DNA of 64,000 bases from Spirosoma utsteinense. Lineage in GTDB: Bacteria; Bacteroidota; Bacteroidia; Cytophagales; Spirosomataceae. The position numbers and the translations under genes were made by a program. Positions 27,797-37,111 of the stretch are shown here, in pieces. The notes under the pieces were generated by a model. It was not told the origin of the DNA. It did no database searches and saw only the letters and a program-made list of their open reading frames with translations. The DNA lies in NCBI RefSeq assembly GCF_014282275.1, contig NZ_VFIA01000020.1:61342-125341 (forward strand). The letters run 5' to 3'. The first letter of the stretch is position 1. The number at the start of each line of letters is the position of its first letter.

Positions 27797-28507
27797 TTAG
27801 TTTTTACGTTTCAACTTGTGGGGCCGGGGCGGGCGAACCGGCGAAATATGATCTCCTTTCGCTGCGAAACGCCACACGTCTGTCAGTAATGCCGGGTATA
27901 TGGTTAGGCCAACGCTATAGTAAGTCCCGTTGAAATTCTGGTTGATGTCGGTCTGGAAAACAGAATATCGGTAGCCGATCTGTCCGCTGAAACCAATCCA
28001 GCGAGTGGCTTTCCACTGCGCGTAAGCGCCCACCTGAAGCGGCACGAAAAAGTCCCTGCGGGTACGGTCCACCTGAACATCCTGCCGCAGATCGCGGGGA
28101 ACGGCGTAGGCCACGCCACCCCCCAACTCGACCGGTATGCTAACCATCCAGCGCTTGTTATTGGTCATATTCCACCAGTATTGTACGCTCGTGAACCATA
28201 AGTCGGTGCGGGTATAATAGGCGAGATTGATGCGCCGGGCTGCGTCGCGTCGCCAGTTGATAAGGCGCAGGTAGGTGGCGTAGTTGAGCCAGTAATAGCC
28301 GAGGGTAAGCTGATGCCGCTTGGCCCCGAATTCAATACCGGCGTTTACGCCCCACACATTGACGCGCTGCCGGTCCAGGAACGAATTTCGAAAGTCAAGG
28401 TTAAACGTTGGCCGTATTCGGTTCGCCCGTCGGCCTGAGTCCGACGGGGTCAAGGAGTCGGGAGGGAAGAGAAGGTTGACAACAATGAGGATTACAGACA
28501 GACTCAT
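27797..28507 (-). CDS. Probable outer-membrane beta-barrel protein, unknown family
   Basis: 236 residues. A short hydrophobic N-terminus is followed by alternating amphipathic strands rich in Tyr, Trp and Arg (NVWGVNAGIEFGAKRHQLTLGYYW, in pieces) and a basic C-terminal tail (PPRPHKLKRKN). This pattern fits a small 8-10 stranded barrel. The gene follows the DUF2490 gene by 45 bp on the same strand, and the two may act together. I do not recognise a named family. Confidence 0.7.
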   Translation of the reverse strand: MSLSVILIVVNLLFPPDSLTPSDSGRRANRIRPTFNLDFRNSFLDRQRVNVWGVNAGIEFGAKRHQLTLGYYWLNYATYLRLINWRRDAARRINLAYYTRTDLWFTSVQYWWNMTNNKRWMVSIPVELGGGVAYAVPRDLRQDVQVDRTRRDFFVPLQVGAYAQWKATRWIGFSGQIGYRYSVFQTDINQNFNGTYYSVGLTIYPALLTDVWRFAAKGDHISPVRPPRPHKLKRKN

Positions 28508-28552
28508 ACGGCGAGATAACCGCTAATTGGCTTGTGGGGTTTACGAGAGGAT

Positions 28553-29329
28553 TTACTTCCGGCTGAAATCGAGATCATAATTAACATTGAGCCGCACCCC
28601 GGTATCTATATCGAAAATAGGTTTGTTGGAAACGGGTTCCGATTCGGCGTGTTGTACAATTCGGCTGAAGTAATTCAGTTCCAGTTTGAACTTGTCGGTA
28701 ACCTGATAGCCCAGACCGCCTGAAAGGCGATTCTGGTTAAATACGTTAGCGCCCACATTTCGGCCGAAGCTGATAAACAGTTCATCGAAGGCGTTGAGGT
28801 AAAACTCGCCGTCGTCGATGGTAGGCCCGCTGAGCGGGTAGGTAGCCGACAGCTGATACCGGACCCGGTGCTGGTATTCCCAATCGGCTATCCGGCGTGG
28901 ATTGTCCTCGGACGGCTGACTAAGCCAGCGTTGTTCCAGCCGTATTCGATGATTCAGCTCCAGCCGCCCGAATTTATCGCTAACCTGAATATCTTCATAG
29001 ATCCGGTGTTCGGGCGTGGGAACGCCGGCATCGGCCGAGGGGTAGTTGCCGTACGGATAGGTTGTAAACAGGGTATATCCCCCCGATGCCTGTACCCGGT
29101 CGGTTAGTTTATACACCAGCCCCAGCCGCGCCAGCGACTGTTGCCAGGTGCGGATAAAATCGATGCGACGCCACTGGTATTCGGTGTGAAGTTGCCAGCG
29201 GCCAGCCAGTTTGTGATCGCCGTTGTAGGTGTACCAACCTACGTTATTTCGTTCGATAATCCGGTTTTGCTGGCTGAACGCGCTGAAGGCCAGCAAACAC
29301 AGGACCGTCAGTAACGCAATTTTCTTCAT
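28553..29329 (-). CDS. DUF2490 domain protein, outer-membrane barrel
   Basis: 258 residues with a cleavable signal peptide (LLTVLCLLAFSAFSQ). The mature protein has the DUF2490 pattern: NVGWYTYNGDHKLAGRW, then WRRIDFIRTWQQSLARLGL, then ELNHRIRLEQRW and a C-terminal strand LNVNYDLDFSRK ending in an aromatic-basic tail. DUF2490 proteins are predicted porin-like barrels of unknown function. It lies 108 bp after the PQQ dehydrogenase gene and before another barrel gene, all on the minus strand. Confidence 0.85.
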   Translation of the reverse strand: MKKIALLTVLCLLAFSAFSQQNRIIERNNVGWYTYNGDHKLAGRWQLHTEYQWRRIDFIRTWQQSLARLGLVYKLTDRVQASGGYTLFTTYPYGNYPSADAGVPTPEHRIYEDIQVSDKFGRLELNHRIRLEQRWLSQPSEDNPRRIADWEYQHRVRYQLSATYPLSGPTIDDGEFYLNAFDELFISFGRNVGANVFNQNRLSGGLGYQVTDKFKLELNYFSRIVQHAESEPVSNKPIFDIDTGVRLNVNYDLDFSRK

Positions 29330-29437
29330 TGATAAAGCTGTGAATTCCTGAATCCTGCACCCGCAACATCCGTAGTGAACTAACTGGTTCGCGGGGGCAA
29401 GGTTCAGTATCTGGCCGGGATCGACCCGGCTCAGGCA

Positions 29438-31564
29438 CTAGGGCAGGGCAAACGCCACATACTGATTTCCCTTTTTAGTCCCCAGTTTCACCCCTCCGCA
29501 GGCGATGACGACATACTGCTTGCCGCCAACCTGATACGTAGCCGGTGTGGCGAAACCAGCGGCCGGGAGCGTTGTCTCCCAGAGTAGTTTGCCCGTCTTT
29601 TTGTCGAACGCCCGAAACTTTTCGTCTTTGGTCGCTGCAATGAACAGCAGGCCGCTGGCCGTTACAACGGGGCCACCATAGTTTTCGGTGCCGGTATGTC
29701 GGATGCCTTTGGCCGCCATCTCGGGGTCTTCGCCCAGGGGAATTTTCCACAGGTACTCGCCGGTGTTGAGGTCGATGGCATTGAGCGTGCCCCAGGGGGG
29801 AGCCACGGCCGATAACCCTTTGCTGTCCTGGAATTTATTGTAACCCGTCACTTTGTAGGGCAAATAGGGCTCTTTTGTTTTTGACGGGTAGGGCGAACTG
29901 CTGGCCACTTCCTGTTTCTCATCATTGAATAAAAAGGCAATCAGGGCCTGTTTTTGCTCGGCCGAAAGGGCCGTAAAGCCGGGCATCATCCCCTTGCCAT
30001 TGCTGATAATCTGCGACACATACGGCCGGTCGCGTCGCTGGCTGATATTGGCCAGGGATGGGTACCCGCTGCGGGCGTTGCCCTTGCGCTCAGGACCGTG
30101 GCAGCTGATGCAGTTCTGGGTGTAAAGACGCTGGCCGGGGCTCAGATGGGCCAGTTCGTCATCCTTTGGTGCGTCGACCATGGTGAAGATCCAGGGAATG
30201 TCGTTGGCGTTGACATACAGGATTCCATCGGGGTCGGCTGCGGCCCCGCCCCATTCGCCCCCGCCGTCGCAGCCGGGGAACAGCAGGGACCCCCGTTTGC
30301 TGATGGGCTCATAAAAGCGCTTTCCGATCTTCCGGAACGTTGCCAGCAGCGAATCACGGTCGGTAGAGTAGGGGTTGATGTCGGCCTCGGTCATGGCCTG
30401 CCGGGCAAAAGCCGCCGGCTTCTGCGGCACGGGCTGGGTAGGCCAGGATGATTCGCCGGGGATGTCGGATTTGGGTACCGGCACTTCGCGGATCGGGAAC
30501 AGGGGCTTGCCCGTAACCCGGTCGAAGGTGTAGACGTGACCCGACTTCGTGATCTGGGCTACGGCATCGATTTTTTTGCCGTTATGCGTAACGGTGATCA
30601 GGTTGGGCGGAGCCGGAAAGTCGCGGTCCCAGATGTCGTGGTGAACGGCCTGGAAGTGCCAGAGTCGTTTGCCGGTGCGGGCGTCGAGCGCCAGCAGGCA
30701 GTTGGCAAAGAGGTTCTGGCCTTTGCGGTTGCCGCCGTAGAAGTCATACGCGGCTGAGCCGGTGGGTACGTAGATGATGCCGCGGGGCCGGTCGACAGCC
30801 ATACCCGCCCAGTTGTTGGCCGCGCCTACGTCGGTGTTTTTGTGAGCCTCCTTAGGCCAGGTTTCGTAGCCCAGTTCGCCGGGATTGGGGATGGTGCGAA
30901 ACGTCCAGACGAGTTTCCCGGTCCTGACGTTGAAGGCACGGATATAGCCGGGGGCTGCGTCGGGGCCTTCAGATACCCGCACGGGCATTACGATCAGATC
31001 CTCGAAGAGCGTGCCGGGCGTGTTGGAGATGATGAACTTGTCTTTGGCCTGCCCGCCCAGTCCGTCGTGCAGATCGGCGGTGCCGTTGGTGCCGAAGTCG
31101 GGAATGGGTTTGCCCGTAGTAGCGTCCAGCGCATAGAGTTTCGGACCAACGGTGTACAGAATCCGTTTGTCCGAACCCGACGCCCAGTAGGTGACGCCCC
31201 GGCTGGTACTGTGCCACACCTTGAGGGGGTCGCCAAATTTCCATATTTCCTTGCCCGTTGCCGCATCGAGCGCAAACGCCTGTACAGTTGGCGTTACGCC
31301 ATAGAGAACGCCATCGACCACAATGGGATTTGTCTGAATCTGGCCGCTGTCGGGCGAGGTATAGGTCCAGGCTACTTTGAGCTGGGCTACGTTAGCGGGA
31401 GCAATCTGAGTCAGGGCCGAGTAGTGGCTACGGTCGGGACCGCCGAGGTATTCACCCCAGTTTGTGTTGTCGTTGGGTTTGTCGTCGGTAGCGTTCTGGT
31501 GAAACTGGGACCAGCCAAGAGCCAGGGCGGCCAGTGTGCCAATGGGTAAAAGGAGTCGCTTCAT
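29438..31564 (-). CDS. PQQ-dependent dehydrogenase with cytochrome c domain (quinoprotein glucose/alcohol dehydrogenase family)
   Basis: 708 residues with an N-terminal signal sequence (LLLPIGTLAALALGWSQF). An eight-bladed PQQ propeller contains repeated 'tryptophan-docking' motifs such as ALDAATGKEIWKFGDP, FNVRTGKLVWTFR and DLNTGEYLWKIPLGED. A heme c site, Cys485-x2-Cys488-His489 in CISCHGPERKG, is inserted between propeller parts, at about 470-555. This order, with cytochrome embedded before the last blades, is usual for soluble or membrane-associated glucose-type PQQ dehydrogenases in Bacteroidota. It acts in the periplasm. No pqq biosynthesis gene is in the window, so PQQ must come from elsewhere. 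Confidence 0.92.
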   Translation of the reverse strand: MKRLLLPIGTLAALALGWSQFHQNATDDKPNDNTNWGEYLGGPDRSHYSALTQIAPANVAQLKVAWTYTSPDSGQIQTNPIVVDGVLYGVTPTVQAFALDAATGKEIWKFGDPLKVWHSTSRGVTYWASGSDKRILYTVGPKLYALDATTGKPIPDFGTNGTADLHDGLGGQAKDKFIISNTPGTLFEDLIVMPVRVSEGPDAAPGYIRAFNVRTGKLVWTFRTIPNPGELGYETWPKEAHKNTDVGAANNWAGMAVDRPRGIIYVPTGSAAYDFYGGNRKGQNLFANCLLALDARTGKRLWHFQAVHHDIWDRDFPAPPNLITVTHNGKKIDAVAQITKSGHVYTFDRVTGKPLFPIREVPVPKSDIPGESSWPTQPVPQKPAAFARQAMTEADINPYSTDRDSLLATFRKIGKRFYEPISKRGSLLFPGCDGGGEWGGAAADPDGILYVNANDIPWIFTMVDAPKDDELAHLSPGQRLYTQNCISCHGPERKGNARSGYPSLANISQRRDRPYVSQIISNGKGMMPGFTALSAEQKQALIAFLFNDEKQEVASSSPYPSKTKEPYLPYKVTGYNKFQDSKGLSAVAPPWGTLNAIDLNTGEYLWKIPLGEDPEMAAKGIRHTGTENYGGPVVTASGLLFIAATKDEKFRAFDKKTGKLLWETTLPAAGFATPATYQVGGKQYVVIACGGVKLGTKKGNQYVAFALP

Positions 31565-31633
31565 GGTCGGTAAGGCAGGAGCACGGCGTTCAGTATAGGT
31601 GCGTGACCCTCAACGATACAAAGCCGCTAACGA

Positions 31634-31641
31634 CAAAAGTA
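31634..31641 (-). promoter_or_regulatory. Candidate -7 box for the PQQ dehydrogenase gene
   Basis: On the minus strand the sequence is TACTTTTG, matching TAnnTTTG. It would give a leader of about 60 nt to the ATG at 31564. No good -33 TTG is found at the usual distance, so support is only partial. Confidence 0.35.
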
Positions 31642-31731
31642 TACCGTTACGCAACCAGCATCAGACGTTCTGACAGGGCTTTCATCAACCAACACCTGGC
31701 CCGACTCCGCAGCATGAACCTGACTCCATAC

Positions 31732-31782
31732 CGAAGCTCAACCATCCAGCTTTCAGGATACGTCCTGGATGGTTGAGCTTCG
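31732..31782 (-). terminator. Long hairpin directly after the M13 peptidase gene
   Basis: An 18-bp perfect stem (31732-31749 with 31765-31782) with a 15-nt loop, 2 bp from the M13 stop codon. No U run follows on either strand. It probably ends or protects the peptidase mRNA. Confidence 0.65.
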
Positions 31783-31784
31783 CC

Positions 31785-33803
31785 TTACCAAACCGTTATC
31801 CTTGCCTGTTCGGGTTTATACATCTTGTCGCCCGGCTGCACGTTGAAGGCCTTGTAAAAAGGCGTGAAGTTCATGAGCGGCCCGTTCACCCGCCACTTGG
31901 CCGGCGAGTGCGGGTTGGTGTTTACATACATCCGCAAAAACTCATCCCTTGTTTTTACCCGCCATATCCGGGCTATCGAAATGAAGAAGCGCTGATCGGG
32001 GGTAAAGCCATCGAGTTTCGTGGTGGCCTTGCCCTGCTCGGTCAGTTTGAAGGCATCATAGGCAATGGCAACGCCTGCAATGTCGGCGGTGTTCTCCCCC
32101 ACCGTCAAGGCTCCTTTTACATGCACCGAGTCGAGTACGGTAAACTGATTGTATTGATCGATCACCTGCTGCGTTCTCGCTTTGAATTTGTCGTAGTCCC
32201 CTTTTGTCCACCAGTTGGTCACGTTGCCGACTTTATCAAACTGGGCACCCTGGTCGTCGAAGGAGTGCGTTATTTCGTGGCCGATCACCATGCCGACACC
32301 GCCGTAGTTGAGCGCATCGTCGGCGTATAAATCGAAGTAAGGGGATTGTAAGATGCCCGCCGGGAACACAATTTCGTTGAGCGGGGGGTTGTTATAGGCC
32401 GTTACCGTTGGCGGGGTCGTATGCCATTCCGTCCGGTCGACGGGCTGTCCGACTTTAGCCAGACGGAAGCTGTATTCATTTTTAATGGCCGACAACCGGT
32501 TTTCAAAATAAGCATTTCGTTTTACGGTCACATCCGAGTAGTCTCTCCATTTGTCCGGGTAGCCAATTTTCTGATTGAACGCGTATAGTTTTTCTTTCGC
32601 CTTTGTTTTGGTAGAATCGCTCATCCAGTCCAGCTTGTTGATGCGGGCTTCAAACGCTTTTTTGAGGTTATCTACCAGGTCGGTTATCCGTTTCTTTGAT
32701 TCTGCCGTGAAATATTTCTTTACGTACAACTGGGCCAGTGCGTCGCCCAGCGAACCATCGATCACCTGCGTCATTTCTTCGGCCCGCGTTTTCTTAACGG
32801 CCTGCCCCGTCAAAATCTTTGCATACGCAAAAGACGCATCGGCAAACGGCTGGCTTAAGTAAGTCGAATAGTTGGTCAGCGCATGGGCTTTCAAATACGC
32901 TTTCCAGTCGTCGACCGAAACGGATGTCAGCATCGAGTTCAGCCTGTCGTAATAAGCCGGTTGCCCTACGTTGATGGAGTCGACTTTTACACCCAGGTTG
33001 GCCAACAATGTAGGCCAGTTCAGGGTAGGCTGTTTGTTTGACAGATCAGCGACGGCCAGCTTATTGTAGTTCGCCTTCACATCCCGGCGTTCGATATTGG
33101 TTCTATGGGCGGTGGCGAACTGTTTTTCAATTTCGTAGGTAACGGCTGCGTTTTTCTCGGCTGCCGTGGTCTCCGTACCGGTCAGTTCAAACAGGCGGGT
33201 GAGGTAATTTTTATATGCTTTTTGAATAGCGAGGGTTGACGAATCGGTTTTGATATAATAATCTCTCTCCGGCAAGCCAATGCCGGTTTGATAGAACTGC
33301 GCAATATTGACCGTACTCTTTTTATTATCGGGCCCTATGTTAAAGCTGATGATGGACCCATTGCCTGCCTTTTGTTCTTCAGCGACCAGCGTCAGCAGCG
33401 AAGCCACATCGGTTACGGCCTGGATACGGGTGAGCAGGGGCTTGATGGGTTCGTAACCGCGTTTGTTGATCGCCAGGGTGTCCATGCCTGACGCGTAGAA
33501 ATCGCCCACTTTTTGTTCAATGCTCCCTGCCGGGTTGTTGCTTGCCGAAACGCTGTCTAAAATTCCCTGGAGCCGGATTCGCTGCGGATAGTTCATAAAC
33601 GAGTAAGCACCCACACCCGTTTGACTGGCCGCTATCCGGGCGGTATCATACCAAATGCCGTTGGCATACGTGAAAAAGTCATCCCCTGGTTTTTTGGAAG
33701 GATCTATCCCCGTTAGAACAACGCGCTTACTACTGGTCAGTGAAACTTGCTTACAGGCACCTGTCAGTAACAGGGCTAAAGAGAAGTATATGAGTCTTTT
33801 CAT
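31785..33803 (-). CDS. M13 (neprilysin/PepO) family metallopeptidase lipoprotein
   Basis: 672 residues from the chosen ATG at 33803, which gives a good lipoprotein signal (LLLTGAC, Cys17); an in-frame start 63 bp upstream would put 21 polar residues before it. The zinc site is HEITH (His509, Glu510, His513) in VIGHEITHSFDDQG, and the third ligand Glu lies in GENTADIAG about 60 residues later. NAYY-type and NPHSP motifs near the C-terminus are also typical. It cleaves peptides in the periplasm or at the surface. A hairpin follows at once. Confidence 0.93.
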   Translation of the reverse strand: MKRLIYFSLALLLTGACKQVSLTSSKRVVLTGIDPSKKPGDDFFTYANGIWYDTARIAASQTGVGAYSFMNYPQRIRLQGILDSVSASNNPAGSIEQKVGDFYASGMDTLAINKRGYEPIKPLLTRIQAVTDVASLLTLVAEEQKAGNGSIISFNIGPDNKKSTVNIAQFYQTGIGLPERDYYIKTDSSTLAIQKAYKNYLTRLFELTGTETTAAEKNAAVTYEIEKQFATAHRTNIERRDVKANYNKLAVADLSNKQPTLNWPTLLANLGVKVDSINVGQPAYYDRLNSMLTSVSVDDWKAYLKAHALTNYSTYLSQPFADASFAYAKILTGQAVKKTRAEEMTQVIDGSLGDALAQLYVKKYFTAESKKRITDLVDNLKKAFEARINKLDWMSDSTKTKAKEKLYAFNQKIGYPDKWRDYSDVTVKRNAYFENRLSAIKNEYSFRLAKVGQPVDRTEWHTTPPTVTAYNNPPLNEIVFPAGILQSPYFDLYADDALNYGGVGMVIGHEITHSFDDQGAQFDKVGNVTNWWTKGDYDKFKARTQQVIDQYNQFTVLDSVHVKGALTVGENTADIAGVAIAYDAFKLTEQGKATTKLDGFTPDQRFFISIARIWRVKTRDEFLRMYVNTNPHSPAKWRVNGPLMNFTPFYKAFNVQPGDKMYKPEQARITVW

Positions 33804-33853
33804 GAATAAAAAAAGGATTTTACGCCGGTAACGAAGGGTTCCAGCGTCAGGAC

Positions 33854-33861
33854 CAAAGCTA
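33854..33861 (-). promoter_or_regulatory. Candidate -7 box for the M13 peptidase gene
   Basis: TAGCTTTG on the minus strand matches TAnnTTTG. The leader to the start at 33803 would be about 45 nt, which also supports that start over the upstream one. A TTTG lies 25 nt further upstream, slightly too far for an ideal -33 box. Confidence 0.4.
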
Positions 33862-34043
33862 GTCAATAAGCGCGCATGGTTGCTAACAAAAGCTAGTTGT
33901 AAAGACAGGCTCCAGCGTTAATTCCATGGTTGAAACTTACCTAAGTAGTCACGCAGAATTTGAGCGACTTATTTTTGGTGAGCAGTTTGTCATGGCTCCA
34001 GCAATCCGACCGCTTTGTGAGCACGGCACGGCTAGCGTGTCCC

Positions 34044-35582
34044 TTAATCCTCCCGCCCTTCCTTCCGGTTGGCGTCGGCCATTCGAACGATTTTAGGGGT
34101 GAACTTCGCCAGTACGTCCACCAGATCAAGCTGGACACCAATAACGGTGTCGATGTCTTTATAAACCATCGGGGCCTCATCCAGGTCGCCACCCACGAGT
34201 AGAACACCGGCTTCTTCAAGGGCTTTGGTCCACTGCGAACGGGTGATGGTGTTGAACGCCTTCGTACGGGACATGAGCCGTCCGGCCCCGTGTGAAGCCG
34301 AATTCAGCGATTCAATGTTGCCACGACCCCGAACCACAAAGCCCGGCTGCGTCATCGACCCCGGAATAATGCCCAGCACGCCCGGCCCGGCGGGGGTTGC
34401 GCCCTTCCGGTGGACAAGTACGTCCCGACCATCGGCCAATTGCTCTTTCCAGGCAAAATTGTGGTGGTTTTCGACCATCACCAGGGGTTTCTCGCGTAAC
34501 GCTTTAGCCAGCTTATGGTGAATCTCGTGGTGATTGGCCGAGGCATACGCACCCGCCAGATTCATCCCGATCCAGTACTCCTGTCCTTCCTGGGTGTTCA
34601 GGTCAAGCCAGGCCAGATGAGCGGCTTCCCCGGGCAGTTTGGTTTTCTGCATCGCCAGTTTTGAATACGTGTTGGCAATGTTTGCCCCAAATCCACGGGA
34701 GCCGGAATGCGACAATAGCGCTAAGTAGTCGCCCGGCGGCAGATTCAGGCCGGATCCGTTCGGTTGGCTGTCCTCATGTACCTCAACAATACCCCACTCC
34801 ACAAAGTGATTACCTGTACCCGAGCTTCCCAACTGACGATAGGCTTTATCTTTCAGGTCGCGAATCACTTTGGTCGCCTGCCATTCGGGTAAGTCCATTA
34901 CGCTCTCGTCGAATTTATCGCGGGTTTCGCCCCCCATCCCGAATTTGGTCAGTTCCACCAGCGATTTTTTCAGCAGGTGTGGTTCGCGCGTCAGGAAGGC
35001 CGGGGGCAGATCGAACACCGACAGGCACATCCGGCAGGCAATATCAACGCCCACCGCAAAGGGAATTACCCGATCGGCTTCCGTAGCCAGCACCCCGCCG
35101 ATGGGAAGTCCATACCCCTGATGCGCGTCGGGCATGAGCGCCCCCGCCACCGAGATCGGTAGACTGGCGGCTGTTTCCATTTGCTTCAGCGCCCCTTCTT
35201 CAATGAACTCCCGACCGAAAACAGCATACGGTAATGGGCCTTCACGCAGACCAATGGTTTGTACTGCCTGCTTCTCCATACTTCCTGCCACATCAGGAAC
35301 TGGTTCGGCGGGCAAATAAGCGGCACCCGCTTCACTGAGCGGAACGGCAATGCCCTGTTTGTTCAGGTCATAAATCGCCTTCGCCAGATTCGTGACTTTG
35401 TTCTTCGAGAACGCATACTTTTTCGGGTTCTGGAGCAGCTGCGCCAGCAAACCCATTACTTTTCCTTTAGGCTGCTTACCCCGCTGCACCAGCCCATTCG
35501 CAACCCGCAAGAAAGCAGCCTGTAGCGGCTCCGGAATGGGTGCCAAGGCTAAAATGTCGTCTATAGAGATGAGTGTGTCCAT
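34044..35582 (-). CDS. rtcB: RtcB-family RNA ligase
   Basis: 512 residues from the ATG at 35582. The first ~100 residues are an extension beyond the compact RtcB core. The core follows with all active-site elements: Asp180 and Cys183 in VGVDIACRMC (Mn ligands), GTGNHFVE (Asn258, His259), His292 in SHSGSRGFG, ANHHEIHH at 350-356, HNFAWKE at 374-380 and the guanylated His431 in SASHGAGR. RtcB joins RNA 2',3'-cyclic phosphate or 3'-phosphate ends to 5'-OH ends, as in repair of cleaved tRNA. It is 19 bp behind the slipin gene on the same strand. No RtcA cyclase or archease is present. Confidence 0.93.
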   Translation of the reverse strand: MDTLISIDDILALAPIPEPLQAAFLRVANGLVQRGKQPKGKVMGLLAQLLQNPKKYAFSKNKVTNLAKAIYDLNKQGIAVPLSEAGAAYLPAEPVPDVAGSMEKQAVQTIGLREGPLPYAVFGREFIEEGALKQMETAASLPISVAGALMPDAHQGYGLPIGGVLATEADRVIPFAVGVDIACRMCLSVFDLPPAFLTREPHLLKKSLVELTKFGMGGETRDKFDESVMDLPEWQATKVIRDLKDKAYRQLGSSGTGNHFVEWGIVEVHEDSQPNGSGLNLPPGDYLALLSHSGSRGFGANIANTYSKLAMQKTKLPGEAAHLAWLDLNTQEGQEYWIGMNLAGAYASANHHEIHHKLAKALREKPLVMVENHHNFAWKEQLADGRDVLVHRKGATPAGPGVLGIIPGSMTQPGFVVRGRGNIESLNSASHGAGRLMSRTKAFNTITRSQWTKALEEAGVLLVGGDLDEAPMVYKDIDTVIGVQLDLVDVLAKFTPKIVRMADANRKEGRED

Positions 35583-35601
35583 TTGTTTGGTTTTTCTTTT
35601 G

Positions 35602-36708
35602 TCAATTTCCCCGCCCAAGAATCTGCTTTAACTGATCGACCATCGAGCCACTGTTGGAGACGGAGATCGAACTAATTTTATCCGCGATCTTCTCAACGTA
35701 CTCCATCTCTTTCAACTTCCAGAGCATATCATTATCTTCCATCAGCTTGGCAGTGTTCAGCAAGCTCCGGGTCGACGCGGTCTCTTCCCGACGCATGATG
35801 ACGTTGGCCTGCGCTTTCTTTTCGGCCATCAACACCTGGTTCATGATGTCGCGCATGTCGCCGGGCAGGATGATGTCACGGATACCACCGGTTCGAAGTT
35901 CGACTCCAAGCTGGGCCGCTTTATCCGATGTAGCTGTAACTACAAACGGGGCTATTTGTCCCTTTTTATCAAGTAGCTCATCCAGCGTAAATCCGCCAAC
36001 GTACTCACGCAGCGCGAGTTGCACCAAAATGTACAGCTGTCTATCGAAGTCCTTATTCTCAACTAATGCCTTAATGACGTTCTGGACCTGGTATTGAACG
36101 TAAACGCTCAGCCGCAGTGAAGCTTTGTCTTTGGTCAGGATTTCCTGACCGGAAACTTCCAGTTGCTGCTGGCGCATATCGGCCTTCAGGACATGAACGG
36201 GCATCGTATTTTTCCACCAGTAATACGTTCCGGCGGTAAGCACCCGGTCGAATTTCCGGTCGATAAACAGAACACCCTGCTCGTGGGCCTCTACGGTAAA
36301 GGTTCGCACATAGGCCGATAAAGGCTGGGGCATCAGTGCTACCAGGTCGATGCTGGCGGGTATTTCCAGCTGACTCATATCCGCTTTTATGTACTGATAG
36401 TGCCTGACTCCGGTCCAGAAAGCCCAGCGCCCTTTCCGCAATACCGTCTGGAAAAGTCCATGCTCATATTGCAGCGCAATCTCATTGTCGCCAACCTCAA
36501 CGACGTCGAGCGCAGCGGCAATTTCCGGGTACTGAAGCAAAACGACCAGATGGCAGGGGGGATTCTGCAACAGCTCACCCTGGTTATACAGATGGACCGT
36601 CTCGTCAGACCAAAGCCAGTAACGGCCCGGCGAAAGCAGTTGCTTAAAACCACCATACTTGAACACTAACCCGATTTGGAGGGCCTGAATGCGTATAAAT
36701 TTCATCAT
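35602..36708 (-). CDS. Slipin-like SPFH/Band-7 protein without membrane anchor
   Basis: 368 residues. The SPFH domain spans about 130-290 (VHVLKADMRQQQLEVSGQE, ALREYVGGFTLDELLDKK, LGVELRTGGIRDIILPGDM), followed by a helical coiled region with EKKAQANVIMRREETASTRS. Before it are three similar units of about 20 residues at 13-36, 78-100 and 146-168, each with a x-F/Y-x3-G/R-F-x2-hLxxGxYhxW pattern. The hydrophobic N-terminal hairpin of ordinary slipins is missing, so it may be soluble. It precedes rtcB by 19 bp and follows the tRNA-mimic RNA region on the same strand. Slipin-RtcB pairing is known in several phyla; the joint role is not settled. Confidence 0.88.
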   Translation of the reverse strand: MMKFIRIQALQIGLVFKYGGFKQLLSPGRYWLWSDETVHLYNQGELLQNPPCHLVVLLQYPEIAAALDVVEVGDNEIALQYEHGLFQTVLRKGRWAFWTGVRHYQYIKADMSQLEIPASIDLVALMPQPLSAYVRTFTVEAHEQGVLFIDRKFDRVLTAGTYYWWKNTMPVHVLKADMRQQQLEVSGQEILTKDKASLRLSVYVQYQVQNVIKALVENKDFDRQLYILVQLALREYVGGFTLDELLDKKGQIAPFVVTATSDKAAQLGVELRTGGIRDIILPGDMRDIMNQVLMAEKKAQANVIMRREETASTRSLLNTAKLMEDNDMLWKLKEMEYVEKIADKISSISVSNSGSMVDQLKQILGRGN

Positions 36709-37111
36709 CGATACCTGTTTGCGATTGTCAGCCTACGAGTTTGGGTCTAAGCGCGCGCTACTTATTGCCCAGTCTGCCTACTGCTGAAAATCTGATTAAC
36801 AATAAAAAACCAGTAAGAAGCCTCCCGTTCAGGCAAGGCGGAAACCCATCGGCGGTTGTTCTGTTGCGAGGGTTCAGAGAAGGGGTTGGTTCCGTTTCGC
36901 AGCCACCCGAAGGCCGCCAGCGATAACAGATCCAATGTCTTTCTCCGTCACAACGCACACCCAACTACGGCGAAACGGGCCTGCTGGCGTTGACTTATCC
37001 GGTCGCCGAAGCAACTGCTGCGTAGCCGTGACGGCCACACAACCGGATAACTCCTTACTGATTTTCACTTATGGTGGCCTTTTTAGAAGTGGCCTTCTTC
37101 CCAACCAACGG
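36709..37111 (-). other. Structured leader between the tRNA-mimic RNA and slipin
   Basis: No credible gene. On the minus strand two UUCG-capped hairpins are seen. GTTGC-TTCG-GCGAC is at 37015-37002, enclosed in a 9-bp stem (36995-37003 with 37042-37050, TTATCCGGT/ACCGGATAA) together with GCCG-TCA-CGGC. The second is weaker, with TTCG at 36911-36908 and a stem containing G-U pairs and one mismatch. The nested stem at 36995-37050 is the best supported. These may be further RNA modules or a long 5' UTR of slipin-rtcB. No promoter box was found here. Confidence 0.45.
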
